From Ilex aquifolium (Eukaryota; Streptophyta; Magnoliopsida; Aquifoliales; Aquifoliaceae): a stretch of DNA of 64,000 nt. The DNA lies in NCBI GenBank assembly GCA_951799425.1, contig OX637393.1, forward strand, positions 11,638,744 to 11,702,743. The letters are read 5' to 3'. Shown piece by piece: positions 11,191 through 23,220 of this stretch. The notes under the pieces are model-generated. The model did no database searches. It was not told the origin of the DNA and saw only the letters and a program-made list of their open reading frames with translations. Each line of letters opens with the position of its first letter. Within the stretch, counting starts at the first letter, position 1. The position numbers and the translations under genes were made by a program.

Positions 11191-13443
11191 ACATAGATAG
11201 ATCACGATTACAATTGGTCATTAAGATATCTGCGTACGATTCCAAATGAATTTACATTTAGAAGGTATTACTTCACCTTCGACGATGATAACATTTGATA
11301 CGTCAAACCCAAAAATGAAGGCATCATTTTTTATTTTCGTTTTACTTGGTTGTTATACTTGGTGATGTGTAACACCAAATCATTCTCTTGAAGATGACAA
11401 ATTACAAATCTTTAGCTTGAAACGTGTCAATTTAGATTACCAACAACGCAATGCCTTTAAAAACGAACGGCTACGATAGTGAGAAAACTTATGTTGACAC
11501 TTTGTACTAACTGCTTTCAGCACAATCATTGAATAGGTATTGAGCTCCAATAAATACTGATATCCACAATTAAATCAATGACAGTGATGTTTGGAGTCAA
11601 CAAATGTTATCAATAGTTTTTGTCCAAGTAGAATTGCTCTCTACTCACATTGGGAACAGATGGGAAATCCAACTGGCCAATCCAAACAGACATTCCGGAG
11701 AATGAAATATTGAAATTTATTTATTAAAAATTATATTATTGGCTTTTGAGATGCAAAAGTAGTTATTAGATTTTTTCTAATATGTTTTTTTAATAGATAT
11801 TAGTTAACCCGAATAAAGTGTAATAGTTGATATATGGAAAATACAAAATTTTACTACATTTAATATTGGTACAATCAATAAAAGGAAAATAAATTCATAA
11901 ATAACAACACCTAAGCCAAATATTATACACACAAATAGGGTTTTATGTTGCCATCTACAATATAAACAAATTCTCAACAAACTCAATTAAAATCTAAACA
12001 ACTCTAACTTATTAAAAGATTGTTAAATTTTAGAAAAAACAGCAAATGAAATAATTTTCAAGTTATTCAAACTAGTTGACAATAGTATATTGACAAAAAA
12101 ATATTATATACTTTTGTTACATATGATGGATTGTAAAACATTAATAGCATTATTATGAAAGAAATTAGTATCACAAAATAAAATTGAACTAAATTGAATT
12201 TGGATCTAAAATCTTTCCTATAAATTTTTAGAGGCCCTAAAAATCAATTTGGGTTTGATTGAATATAAATATACAAAATTTATAAGAGGATTCAAATTAG
12301 GCTTAGTTAAATTTAGATCCTAAAATTCTTTTTGGAGCCCTAAAAATAAAAAGGAGCTTACTTGAACATGAGTTTTAAAAATTTTATTTGGGATCTAAGA
12401 ATAAAATTAGGTTTAATGGAACATATGTTTAAAAATTTTCTTTGAAACACTAAATATCGATCTAAATTTTTTCAAACCCAAAAAATAGAAAAAAAAATAA
12501 TTTTTTTGAACCCTAATTAGATTTAATTGAACCTCCTAAAAATGGGGCCTCCAAAAATTCGGAGGCCTAAGGTTTAAGAATTCTTATTTGACATCCTCTA
12601 AGATTAATTTTTTTATATTACACCCTCAATGTATTAAAAATATTTCAATATAGCCCTTATATTAACTTTCACTGCTGATTCCATCAACGTCAATAAGAGT
12701 GCAACGAAAGTTAACATAATAAGAAAACGTAAGTTAAAAAAATTCAATGCTCATTCCGTTAGCTTTCACGAAATAAGAAACGAAAGTTAATAGAAGACTC
12801 ACATTGCGAACACTTCTACTACATTGAGGGAGCAAAATGCAAATTTTAATTTTTGAGGATGTAAAGTGAATTTTTTTTTAATTTTTTAGAATCAAAACTG
12901 TGATTCTCCCTTTTCTTATAAAATAGTTTGTATTGTGACAATCTCAAGTGTGAGTTTAACTTGACAGCTTTTTGGGCATGTCCTGAAGATATGTACAATT
13001 TTCTGGTCAAAGATATCAATTTTTATTGGGAAAAGAGAATGAAATAGTTTATGTGTTTTTTTTTCAAATGAATTGACCAATCTAATCTTCATTGCCACTT
13101 GGGCCAAGGTACAGGTTGACACTGTCCTTATCACATTATAGGTTTCATTCATGCATTTGCATCCTGATGTTTGTGTTAAAGCATCCTACGTAATATCAAT
13201 TGGCAATGATTTTTGAGGTCCGTAATACTTATGTATACGTTCTAACACTATAAAGTCTCTAAAGTTACGTGACCCTCACTTCGACTAAAAAGGTAGATAG
13301 AAAAATAAAAAAGATAAGATTAAAAATAAAACAAAGCATACATCTAAAATAAATAAATGGGAAATAATTAACGAATGAGGGTATTTAAAATATAAATTCC
13401 CGTTCAAAGTTTCTTTGTTCGGCCTCTCTTGCTTTCCTCAAAG
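11191..13443. other. Intergenic; a decayed repeat at about 12180-12575
   Basis: Mostly AT-rich. Between about 12180 and 12575, phrases such as AGGCCCTAAAAATCAATTTGGGTTTGATTGAA, GGAGCCCTAAAAATAAAA and GGGGCCTCCAAAAATTCGGAGGCC recur. They resemble the interior of the hAT-like element at 44661-45247, so this may be a worn relative. No gene is seen. Confidence 0.4.

Positions 13444-13475
<32 letters not shown>
13444..13475. repeat. Homopolymer of 32 C
   Basis: Thirty-two consecutive C on the plus strand. Its true length is uncertain because such runs are error-prone to sequence and copy. Confidence 0.9.
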
Positions 13476-13854
13476 TTCCCTTCTCTCGCTCTCCTGGAAC
13501 AGGTTGCTGGTCCCAGCTCCAGCTTCTGAAGTATTCCAACAATACAATACTTATTGGTAGTTTCGTTATTTCATAGGATGGAACAGCGTAGGAATGGAAA
13601 AAAAAAAACGCATTGATAACACATGATGAAGAAACGAAAAGGAGGAAAACATGCATGGATGAATATTCTTTCTATCCTACGAAAATTTATACTCCCAAAC
13701 TTGACAAAAAAAAAAAGTCAAGCATGCGTATTGAAATATAGGTTATTTACTTTTATATCCTTGTATTCCGTTACGTATAAATTAACTTTTACTTGATGAT
13801 ATAATGATAAACTATGAATTTCCACTTTTTTTTTTCCTTTTTTCCAATGAGAAT
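13476..13854. other. Intergenic between the poly-C run and the LINE
   Basis: A pyrimidine-rich stretch after the poly-C run, then AT-rich DNA with A and T runs. No gene or paired ends recognised. Confidence 0.45.
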
Positions 13855-14072
13855 AAGTATAAAGATATTTTTTTTTTCCTCAAATCCACCCAGTGTGGGT
13901 GGGGGGTTTGGCAGGACCCCTACCTGTATATATAACTAAAAGGAAAAAGTACAAGGGAGGAGGACATAGAGTCAAGCCTCCAGAAGTGGAAGAAAGTCAA
14001 AGCAAAAGACAAAAAAGAAATAGAAAAGCAAAGTGGGGAATCCCCACAGTACAAAATAACAGAAAATATCAA

Positions 14073-17000
14073 TTAAAATAAAAACTCAACGACGAACGTG
14101 AGGAGTCTGTCGTCCAAGGCGAGGATGCCAGCAATCCCAGAAGGAAGGGATGACGAATCAAGGAATCGCTGATTGTGTTGTTGAGAGCAAGCCCAAGTAG
14201 CCATGAAATATGCAGCCTGATTCACCTCCCGCAAGACGTGGCAGACGCGAGCAGAGAGAGAAGCACACAGAAGCCGAATCCGAGCAAGTAGGTAAGTATA
14301 AACCCAGCACCCAGTACCCTGAGAAGAAACCCAAGAAACCACTGTAGCTGAATCTGACTCCACTACCAACTCTGAAGCTCCCAAATCTGCAGCCAACTCC
14401 AACCCAGCACAAACAGCCTGCAACTCTGCATACAGAATAGGTTGATGCCCCAGAAACAATCCAAAAGCCCTAAGTACCCGACCCTGATGGTCCCGAATAA
14501 CACCCCCTGCCGCAGACAAACCCGGATTGCCTTTAGAACAGCCGTCAACGCTAATCTTCAGGCACCCCGCTACAGGACGAGTCCAAGCAACCAAGCGAAG
14601 AGGTCGAGGCCGAGGAACCAAGACCCTAAGAGAACCTACAAACTCAACTGTCTCATCCCTACGCAACTGACTCGGAGCAAACCCAAAAGCAAGTCCAACC
14701 AACTGCATATTGGTCATAACCCTCTGAATCACAACGGACACCTGAAAGACCTGACCATCGAACCTATAAGCATTACGCGTCTTCCATAAGTGCCACATAA
14801 TGAAGCACGGTAGCAGTACCCGTACGTGACCTGCAGAAGGAGCGCAACACAGCCAATGAAGCATCAAAGCATAAGGAGACTGAAACGGCCGACATCTGAT
14901 CCCAAACATCTGATAAAAGTGACCCCACACCTGAACTGCAAGTGGACAATCCAGAAAAAGATGTCTAAGAGTCTCAACAGCCCCACCACACATACACCGG
15001 GATACTACATGGAAACCCCGTCTCTCTAAGCCATCATCTGTGGCCAGAAAACTATGAAACAACCGCCACATAAAGAATGAGATCTGAGTCGGAATATGCC
15101 TCTGCCAGACACAAGAAAACCCAGCCCTAACTGGAGCCACACCCCGAATATCAGCCCAAACAGTCCTTAATGAAAAATCTCCATCCAAAGACAACCTCCA
15201 CCTCATCTGATCAACCCCCTGCTCTGGAATCGGAATCTGCATAATTTGCTCAACAACTGAAGAAGGTAAAACCTCCAACAATCGGCCTCTGTCCCACTGC
15301 CGACCTGCCCAGTAAGCAGAAACAGGAACTCCAGAAGCTACCCCCGGATACATTAAAGCCAATGGATAATCCCCCAACCAACAATCATACCAGAAGCTGA
15401 CCTCACCAGACCGTACTAACCATCTGATCCTCGGCTCAGCCACGAATCGAATCTCACACAACCGCCTCCAAAGAGGTGAAGCTGGGTAACGAAACTCAAT
15501 TAGCCCAGGATGGGTGGACCTACAGTACTTGGCCCTCATAAAAGTGGACCAAAGTGACTGTTGAGCACGAAAACTCCACCAGAGCTTCACCTCACAAGCC
15601 TCGGCTAAGTCAGAAAAAGAACGCACCCCTAAGCCGCCCTCCTCTATAGGGAAACATACCTCAGCCCAGTGACACCAGTGAATCCTCCGATGAGTAGCTG
15701 TATCACCCCACAAGAAACGAGTGAACAACCTCTCTAACTGGTTAAAAACATCTGCAGGAGGTCTCAGCACGTGAAACAAGTAAATAGGCATCAACGCAAG
15801 CACATGACGAATCAGAGTGAGCTTACCTCCAAAGGAGAGTAAGCGATTCGCCCATCCAGATATCCGCTCGCGCACCTTCCGAATCATCTCATCAAAGTAC
15901 GAGATTTGGAGATGACCCAAGTAGATAGGGCACCCCAGATAAATAAACGGAAGGTCACGTCTCTGAAAACCAGTGGTCTGCCGTGCAATCACCTCTCTAG
16001 AATGCGAGGCACGCGAACTGATATAGAAACTGCTCTTGGCCTGACTAACTAACTGACCAGAGACAGCCTCATAGTGATGAAGAAAATCCATAACTCGCTG
16101 CAAGCTCGACCGGCACCCATTAGCAAAAATAATAATATCATCAGCAAAAGCCAAATGAGAAACCGAAACCCCAATTCCAGTACTATAAGCCACCCTCGGA
16201 AACCGAGCATACAAAGAATCCAAGCCTCGTGAGAGATACTCTGCAGCTATGATGAACAAACAAGGAGAAAGTGGGTCACCCTGCCGCAGCCCCCCTTGCG
16301 ACTGAAAAAAGCCCTGACTTACCCCATTCACCATCACAGAAAACCACGGCCCCCTGATAGCCCGCCGGACCAAAGAAATCCAGCCCTCAGAGAACCCAAA
16401 AGCCCGCAACATCTGAAGAATGAATGACCAAGACATCCTGTCATAAGCCTTAGCCATATCCAGCTTCAGCACGACATTCCCACCCCGGGATCCTCTCCCC
16501 AAATCATGTACCAACTCTTGAGCCAAAAGTACACTGTCCTGCAACACTCGACCCGGCACAAACCCACTCTGCATCGGTGATATGATACGCGGCAACAAGG
16601 ACGACAGACGAGAAACGAGTATCTTCGTCAACACCTTGTTGCTCACATTACATAAACTGATCGGCCGAAATTCTGCCCAAGTTGAAGGTGACTCCTTCTT
16701 GGGTAAAAGTACTACCAACGTACTCATGAATCCTCGAGGCATAGGAGAACCCCGGAAGTAATCCTGAACTGCAGCTAGCAAATCTTCCCCCACAATGTCC
16801 CAACAAAACTGATAAAAGCGACTGTAAAACCCATCCGGCCCTGGCGCACTATCTGAATCAATAGAGAAGACAACCTGTCTCACCTCCTCCAAAGTCGGCA
16901 TAGCACACAATCCAACATCATCTGCATCAGTCACAATAGTTGGAATAGCCGAAAAGTCTGCAATCTCAACCTGACCAGCCACCACAGAGAACAATCCCTG

Positions 17001-18172
17001 AAAAAAGGAAACTGTCGAAGCACCAATAGCCCTAGGCTTAGTAATCCACTCTGCATCATCACCCCGGATCCGATGGATTGAGAGAACATGTCGCTTCTTC
17101 GTCACTGAAGCATGAAAGAAGCGGGTGTTCGAATCCCCCTCTCGAAGCCAGCGGACACGGGACTGCTGTCTCATAAAGGACTCCTCACACTGTAATGCCT
17201 GCTGCAACTCAGCCCTGACCTGATGAAGGGCAGCCCGATCTGATGGAGACCCTGACTGATCATGTGCCACCTCTCTCCTACTAACCTCGACCTCTGCCTC
17301 CTGAACTCGCTGAAACACATTGCCGAACACTTCCTTATTCCAGACCTTTAGGGTTTGTTTCAACCGAATAAGCTTCAATTGAAACACAGACATCCCCGAA
17401 GCGAACACAGGAAGGATCCAGCTCTACCGCACAACCTCCATAAAATCTTTGTGCCTGGTCCAAGTGTGAAGAAACTTGAACCGACTCGGTCCTCTGCTCT
17501 GACGCTGATCTCCAGAAATCAGTAGTGGTGAATGATCTGAACATGTCCGGTTCAGGTGAGCCACCCGAAATACAGAAAAATAAGAAGTCCACTGAGCATT
17601 CACCACTACTCTATCCAATATCCTCCAAGTACGTCCATTCGTCCATGTGAATGGAGTACCCTCAAACCCAGCATCCTCTAAACCACTGGACATCAAAGCT
17701 AGGGAAAATGCATCAATAGCAGATTGAGACTGTGTGTGACCTCCCCGGATCTCAGAATGGGACTCAACTACGTTGAAATCTCCACCAACCATCCACGGAC
17801 CATCATGAATGCTCCCAAACTGTGTCAAAGAATCCCACAAACCCTGCCGAACAGAAGCTACGCAACTGGCATACACAAAAGAAACAAAAACTGGATCCAG
17901 TAAGGAAGAATGTCGCACCTGGCAGTGAACCACCTGACCATCGTCCTGAAGAACCTCCAACTGAAAAGGGGAAGACCAAAATATCCAAATCTTCCCCGAA
18001 ATAGAACAGAAACAGTGCTCCATGTGCAAACGAATCCGAAAAAACTCCAACCGATCTCGGTCAACAAAAGGCTCCAAAATACAAAACATCGATAAGTGGT
18101 GTTCCATATGAGCCTTCTAATCGAAGAGGCCTGGCTGATCCCTCTGATGTTCCATATGAGCGTACTAATCAT
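14073..18172 (-). pseudogene. LINE ORF2: endonuclease, reverse transcriptase, RNase H
   Basis: The start MISTLIWNIRG (ATG at 18172) begins an apurinic-type endonuclease with WNIRG, GGDFNVV and SDHSPLLI. A single frameshift lies near 18110, after which the frame runs to an in-frame TAG at 17424-17426. The same frame then continues without a break to 14073 for about 1115 codons: reverse transcriptase with GFVPGR, LKLDMAKAYDRMSW, QGGLRQGDPLSP and the catalytic LAFADDIIIF; a zf-RVT block with IPTQISFFMWRL and CMCGGAVETLRHLFLDCP; and a C-terminal RNase H with SVDGCSKGNPG, AELQAV and VESDSATVV. In the last RNase H motif the usual Asp is Tyr (EVNQAAYFMA), so that domain may be inactive. Otherwise the protein is well preserved, which implies a fairly recent insertion. 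The two breaks are read directly from the bases; the effect on activity is inferred. Confidence 0.9.
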
Positions 18173-19997
18173 CAGAAAAGAGTGGAAGAACCACACTAAG
18201 CGTCCCCCGGCCAGGCCTACCACCTTTACCTCCTCTACCTGCTCTACCTCCTCTACTAATACGCTGAGATCTACGCAACGGGACCTGCCAACCGGACTGT
18301 GAAGCATCATAAGGCACTAAAGCTCCTCTAGACTGAGAAAGGCCCTCTTGCGGATCAGAAAAGGATCCAACATCACCACCCAATGACTCATCAGATGATA
18401 TATCTCCAGTAGAGTGACTCTAAACCCCAGCAGACAATCTAGAGTTAACACCCTTATCTCTACGCCTCAAACTAGTATCCTCAGAAACTACCACAACCAG
18501 GGGACTCTGAACCCCTCGAAGCTCACGAATAGTTGGACGAACAATCGGGGTAGTCACAGGTCCATCACAGACTAGCTCAAAAACTGTGTCAACTGAAGGG
18601 TCGGGGCACAAACTCTGCTCCTGCACAACACTAGCAGGAATAATATCCGAACTGACCACACCCATAGGCTCATCCACCGTACGCGGCTGAACAACAATCT
18701 GGACAGGAGCAACTGAAGCAGACTCCACAGCGGAAGCAACTATGGCCCTAGGGGAAAGAACAATGGTATCTGTCACTCCCCCAGATGATACTCTAACCTG
18801 TTCAGAATTCCTATGAGGAACAGTAGGGGCTGGGGCTCTCTGAATGGGTGCACCCTCCTGTGGTCTAGTCATATGCTGGCCATCACCTCGACCCTGTTGT
18901 GACCGGTCTCCACTGACCTCCTCCCGGGGCTGGGAGTGGGTAATACAGGTCTCCACTGAATGACCTAAATGCCGACACCCAGTACAATACTGTGGTACAT
19001 CCTCGTAAAGCACATCCTGCCAAAATCCGGTCTCCTGTCTGCCTATCCTAATCCTCGGCACCCGTCGCCATGTGATATCATACTCAACCAACACCCTGGC
19101 AACTGAGGGGCGACTCAAACTCGCTGTGGCCTGATCAACTCGTAAAGGTGTCCCAATCGCCGAGGCTATCGAGAATAATGCATCCTGGGAGCGCACAAAG
19201 CGGACAGGTAAATATGGAAATGAAACCCAGATAGGAACTATGGGTAACTCCTCGGTACAACGAAACTGCGGAGTCCACTTGAACATGCGCATCTCTCTCC
19301 CATAAACCGACCAAGCCTGCTTCACCCAGAGACGGGTGTAATCCTCCTCAAGGTCACACATCATGAGCACGTGTCGGCTATCTAACAAAGAGGCACTGAC
19401 TTGCCCCCTCAATCCAATCAGCTGCAGGAATCTCCTGATCATTTCCATCGGAGGGCGGCCTTGGGTAAACTTGCCCACCAGGGCCAACTTGAAAGGAGCT
19501 GCGAGACTCTCAATCTCCTCGTCAGAAAAGTCAACCGCCGGGGCACCCCTATACTGTGTGACTGGGCGGGGAACTCGACGAGTGGGACCGTCAGAGCTAG
19601 TGCTGGCAGATCCCCTCAAAACATCTATGAATGACTTGTGTGGTCGAGCCGAGTCCAGGGTGGAACCGGGTGGTCGGGTCCAAGGATTATGGGTGGTGGG
19701 TACAGCTGGTTTGGGAACACCAGGTTGTGTTGGGTTTCGGCTGGGTTGGTGTTTAGCTTGTGGAAGTTGGCGAATGGTGTTATTTGTGGGTAGTGGGCCG
19801 GATTTGATGATGGGATGGGCAGTGGCCGGCTGAGTTTGATCTCCGTTGGAGCCGCCCATAGACTTGGCAATGTGATGCAAGTCACCGGCAGTAGGATGAT
19901 GGATAACTCTACCGGTATTGTGTGCGCCAGGAGGAGGAGGGTCAGGTGGTGGGTTTAGGCCGGCGGTTGGGTCATCACCGGCAGCCAGATTAGCCAT
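18165..19997 (-). pseudogene. LINE ORF1: gag-like nucleic-acid-binding protein
   Basis: The first in-frame ATG is at 19997 (MANLAAGDD); the frame stays open upstream to 20273 but has no ATG there. The N-terminus is Pro/Thr-rich. A DUF4283 domain follows (FKLALVGKFTQGRPPMEMI through VPIWVSFPYLPVRF), then a CCHC knuckle CTGCRHLGHSVETC, as in other plant L1 ORF1 proteins that bind element RNA. A TAG at 18420-18422 (codon 526) interrupts it, but the same frame continues to a second TAG at 18165-18167. That tail is Gly/Arg-rich (RGGRAGRGGKGGRPGRG), the usual basic C-terminus. Nominal length is 610 residues. The final codons overlap the ORF2 start by 8 nt. Confidence 0.85.
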
Positions 19998-20273
19998 GGG
20001 ATTTGGTGGATTGGGTGACAGTGGGTTTGTCGGTGTGGTTGTTGGCTGGAGTGGGCAATTGGTTCGGGCAGGTGGTTGCGATGGGAAGGAGGGCTTAGGA
20101 TTAGGGTTAGGGTTAGGGTTAATTACATGAAAAAGAATCACCAATTGCAATCCTTTTTCGTGGCCTTTTTTTTGTCGGTGGAACCAAGTCTGGTGGGCAG
20201 TAAGTTGGTTCAGTCGGTGATGGGGTGTTTGTCGGTGTTTGTCGGTGGGGTGTTTGATGAATGGAGTGGCCAA

Positions 20274-20749
20274 TTGGTGGTGGGGTTTATCGGTTCCTAG
20301 ATGGATTGAGGTTGTTGGCTGGGTTTAATGTTTATTTGTTGGCAATGGAGTGGGCAGTCCGTGGGGTGTGGCAGTGGTTCAGTCGGTTGGATTGCAGGCT
20401 GTGGGTGGCTGCTGGGTTGTAGTGACGGTGGCTGGTGGCTTTGGCTGGTGGTTGCGACGTGGAGAGCCGCCAAAAACCCTAACCCTAGGTTCTAGTTGTT
20501 AGTGTGGCAGTCGGTGTGGTGTGGCAGTGGGTTCATTCGGTGGGTTGTTATTTTCAGTCGGTGTGGCATTAGTCGGTGGGATTGCAGGTTCAGGCGGTAG
20601 GTGGCTTAGGGGCTGTTCAGGCAGTGTGGTGGCTGCTGGGTTGGTGTGGTAGTGTGTTCAGTCAGTGGGTTGTAATTTTCAGTCGGTGTGGCAGTGGGTT
20701 CAGTCGGTGGGATTGCAGGTTCAGACGGTGGGTGGCTTAGGGGCTGTTC
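20274..20749 (-). repeat. LINE 5' UTR with imperfect tandem units
   Basis: A unit of about 95 bp containing CAGTCGGTGGGATTGCAGGT and GTGGCTTAGGGGCTGTTCA occurs at about 20530-20624 and again at 20657-20749, spaced 127-130 bp; shorter GTCGGTG phrases fill the rest. Monomer-like 5' UTR repeats are known in some L1 families, where they hold the promoter. The promoter role here is inferred. Confidence 0.6.
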
Positions 20750-20764
20750 AAGTATAAAGATATT

Positions 20765-20990
20765 AGCTTTGACCAAATACATGGACGAGAGGAATCCAAT
20801 TAATGATTGAGTCGCTTAAAGTGGGTGACCTTTTTATATCATTTCCATTTATGGAAATGGCTGAACATATAGTTGAGGAATGAGGATGAATGGGAAACAC
20901 TTGAGCCGGACCTTGACCATTTTTTTTTTTTTTAATCTTGAAAATTCCTCTCTATATATTATTTGTTTCAAAGTCAACTAGTGTGCCAAT
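20765..20990 (+). repeat. Second copy of the segment at 9095-9330, left part
   Basis: Matches 9095-9310 through AGCTTTGACCAAATACATGG, GTCGCTTAA, TGGAAATGGCTGAA and GAATGGGAAA. The LINE sits at its left edge and the solo LTR cuts it at 20990. The match resumes at 22145 with AAAAATTATGCTAAGA. Confidence 0.65.
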
Positions 20991-22139
20991 TGTTGGACCA
21001 AAACAATTTTTTAAGTATAAAAACTGAGTTTTTAGTCGACTTTGAGCCTAAATTAAAGTGGGACCCAATTCTTATTTTGAATAAAATTTTGTGGGTTCAT
21101 ATTCTACTCCGTGAGGAGAATAATGTAGTATATTCACTTGCTCAAATCGAGTAAGAAATGAATGAGAAAATAGGCTTCAAAGTGACCCTTTTGAAATGAG
21201 AAAATAAAGGTTGTGCAATGTGGGATTTGACACCAATCCCATATTGGTTGAGGAAGATATCCAACATGGGCATATATAGGTCAAGTTTGCTCCATGGGTT
21301 GGGCCCCAAGGGGTACCACAGTTTTATGAGCGGAGCGAGCACCTACATGCATTCGGTTCTACCACACATGCGCGCCACCCACCGGCTGGGCCGGGCTTGG
21401 GTACGGGTGTGGTTTAGACAAAGTCCTATATTTTGGAGAAAATTTATTTAATAAATTGGGCGACCCGAAATTAATTTTTGGTACCCGTGGATCGCACTAT
21501 TTCAGAATTGTAACTTCCCTCCAGTCCAAAATTGAGTTGTGACTGTTCATGGTAAACAGTTACTCAAGGTGTCTACTGGGTTGTGTCTTTTAGTATGCTG
21601 ACTGTCTGGAAAGTCAACAAAGCGTCTATAAATACCCAGTTCATGCATGCATTTAATTAATTGAATTCAGTCCGTTTTTAGGCATTAAGGTAGACATTAG
21701 TGCGTACAATTTTCGGCATTAAGACAGTGTGCATTTTAGAGAGTACACAACATAAGTTTGGTTCGCTGGACGGATAGATTGGAGTGCTACTTCTATCAGT
21801 GTAAAGATCATTGTATCCTGGGAGGCAGGCGCTCGATATTCCATAAACACCGTTTGTGGGGGCGAAATCTGTCTTAAGGACATAGTGTCAAACACTAGCC
21901 TTGATCTACCTAAAGTTCAATAACAGTTCCTGTTCTGCAATCGGGTTAGTTTTTATATTGGTTATACAAACAGTTACGTGTAACTCTTTCGTGTAACTGT
22001 TTGCTGCTACTGTTTCATTAAAACTATATTCTGTGTAACTGTTTTGCATTTGATCGTTTCTGTTTTGTTCTACGTTACATGTTTTATATCAGAAAGTTCA
22101 ATAAGTGATTTTACTATATTTGAAATACCACAACCAACA
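20991..22139 (+). mobile_element. Solo LTR, 1149 bp, CCAAT target duplication
   Basis: Starts TGTTGGACCA, ends ACAACCAACA, and is flanked by CCAAT at 20986-20990 and 22140-22144. The outer hexamers TGTTGG and CCAACA are perfect inverted repeats. A TATA box TATAAATA is at 21627-21634, about 640 bp into the LTR. No gag or pol is present. The homologous segment at 9095-9330 lacks the insertion, which confirms the boundaries independently. The TGTTGG ends favour a copia family, but that is only an inference. Confidence 0.88.
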
Positions 22140-22144
22140 CCAAT

Positions 22145-22800
22145 AAAAATTATGCTAAGAGAAGTAAATAGTATCTATAATATAAGTTATTAGAGAGAGG
22201 GTAACTTAGTATTTATACTTCAACAATAACGTACCTAGTGGATGAAGGATTGTGCTAGTGAATCGAGAAGTCTTTCATAATATTATTAAAATGAACTTTC
22301 AGCAATAGCCGAATTCACCGAAGGAGCAGAAGAGTGAAGAGGAGGAATTTGTCGTTACTGTAATTACTCTTTTGTCTCTATTTGGCAGTCCAAAACGAGT
22401 GTATCGGTCCATTCTATATTACTAGCAACTTGAAGAGCAACCTAGTATGGTTCAACCAACATCACTACTTTTTTTTTTTTCTCTCTTTTTTTTTTTTTTT
22501 TTTGAGCTGCAACCCACACCAGTCACCAGTTGATATCACATTATGATTTCAAAAACGCGTCTTGACCGGTAAGGAAAGACAAATCATTTTTTGGTCTTAA
22601 TCTTATACAACCACTTTTGACATAGAATCGGCCACATACTATGGTTTTTAAATTTTTATTATTATTTTGATGTTGTTTTTAATTATTTTCTTAGTTTCTC
22701 ATGTATGAAAATGATGTTTGAATCCACGCTTGTAATGTAAAAACGTGTTTACAAAATATATTTTTAATAGAAATAGTATTTTGATGACAACATGAAAACG
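22145..22800. other. Intergenic; T-rich tracts at 22468-22503
   Basis: The first bases continue the duplicated segment. Two T runs broken by CTCTCT lie at 22468-22503. Nothing else recognised. Confidence 0.45.
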
Positions 22801-23220
22801 TGATAACCTGATCACGAGACATACCCAAAATGGATTATGATGATGTACAAAGTTGACTATGTACAATCAAATCAGTTGAGTGTGTGGTGTAGAGAAATTA
22901 ATGAAGCAATTAATAATAAAAGACAAAGATTGAATAATTGAGTCTATGTAACCTAATCACTGAAGGTGGCCATGGTGGCCAAAGAACTCTATTAACAATA
23001 GAGTATAAGGTAGTAGGAGAGATAGAGAGAGAGCAATAGTATGCTCAAGGTGAGATATGTGAGATATGCCCCCATGTGTAGGGGGTTTATAATTTATAGG
23101 CGCTGAAAAGCTACTAATTTATCGGGGATGATAGCTACAGTCAGAGATAGACACTGTCTTAAAATAATAGTTATCCCGATGATTGATATCCCATGTGAGT
23201 TAACTTTTTCTAGACTCTTA

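Larger units (their letters stand above)
13870..20749 (-). mobile_element. L1-type LINE, apparently full length, with 15-bp target duplication
   Basis: The 15-bp sequence AAGTATAAAGATATT stands at 13855-13869 and again at 20750-20764, exactly bracketing the element. On the minus strand the element reads: 5' UTR with an imperfect repeat, ORF1 (gag-like, DUF4283 plus CCHC knuckle), ORF2 (endonuclease, reverse transcriptase, zf-RVT, RNase H), a short 3' UTR of about 200 bp, and a poly(A) tail that appears as a T run to 13877. At 6880 bp with a 5' UTR it looks complete, not 5'-truncated. It is no longer active as read: ORF1 and ORF2 each have an in-frame TAG, and the endonuclease has one frameshift. 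Confidence 0.92.

Noticed and set aside
19363..19833. 156-residue plus-strand frame over the LINE
   Set aside because: Antisense shadow of ORF1; no independent motif.
20097..20121. TTAGGG repeats suggesting an interstitial telomere
   Set aside because: Only three to four units, of the 6-bp type and not the usual plant TTTAGGG, and they lie in the open frame just upstream of the LINE ORF1 start. A short coincidental or UTR repeat.
20472..20495. AACCCTAACCCTA phrase as a telo-box promoter for the LINE
   Set aside because: Single occurrence, orientation opposite to the LINE, and no other promoter evidence at that point.
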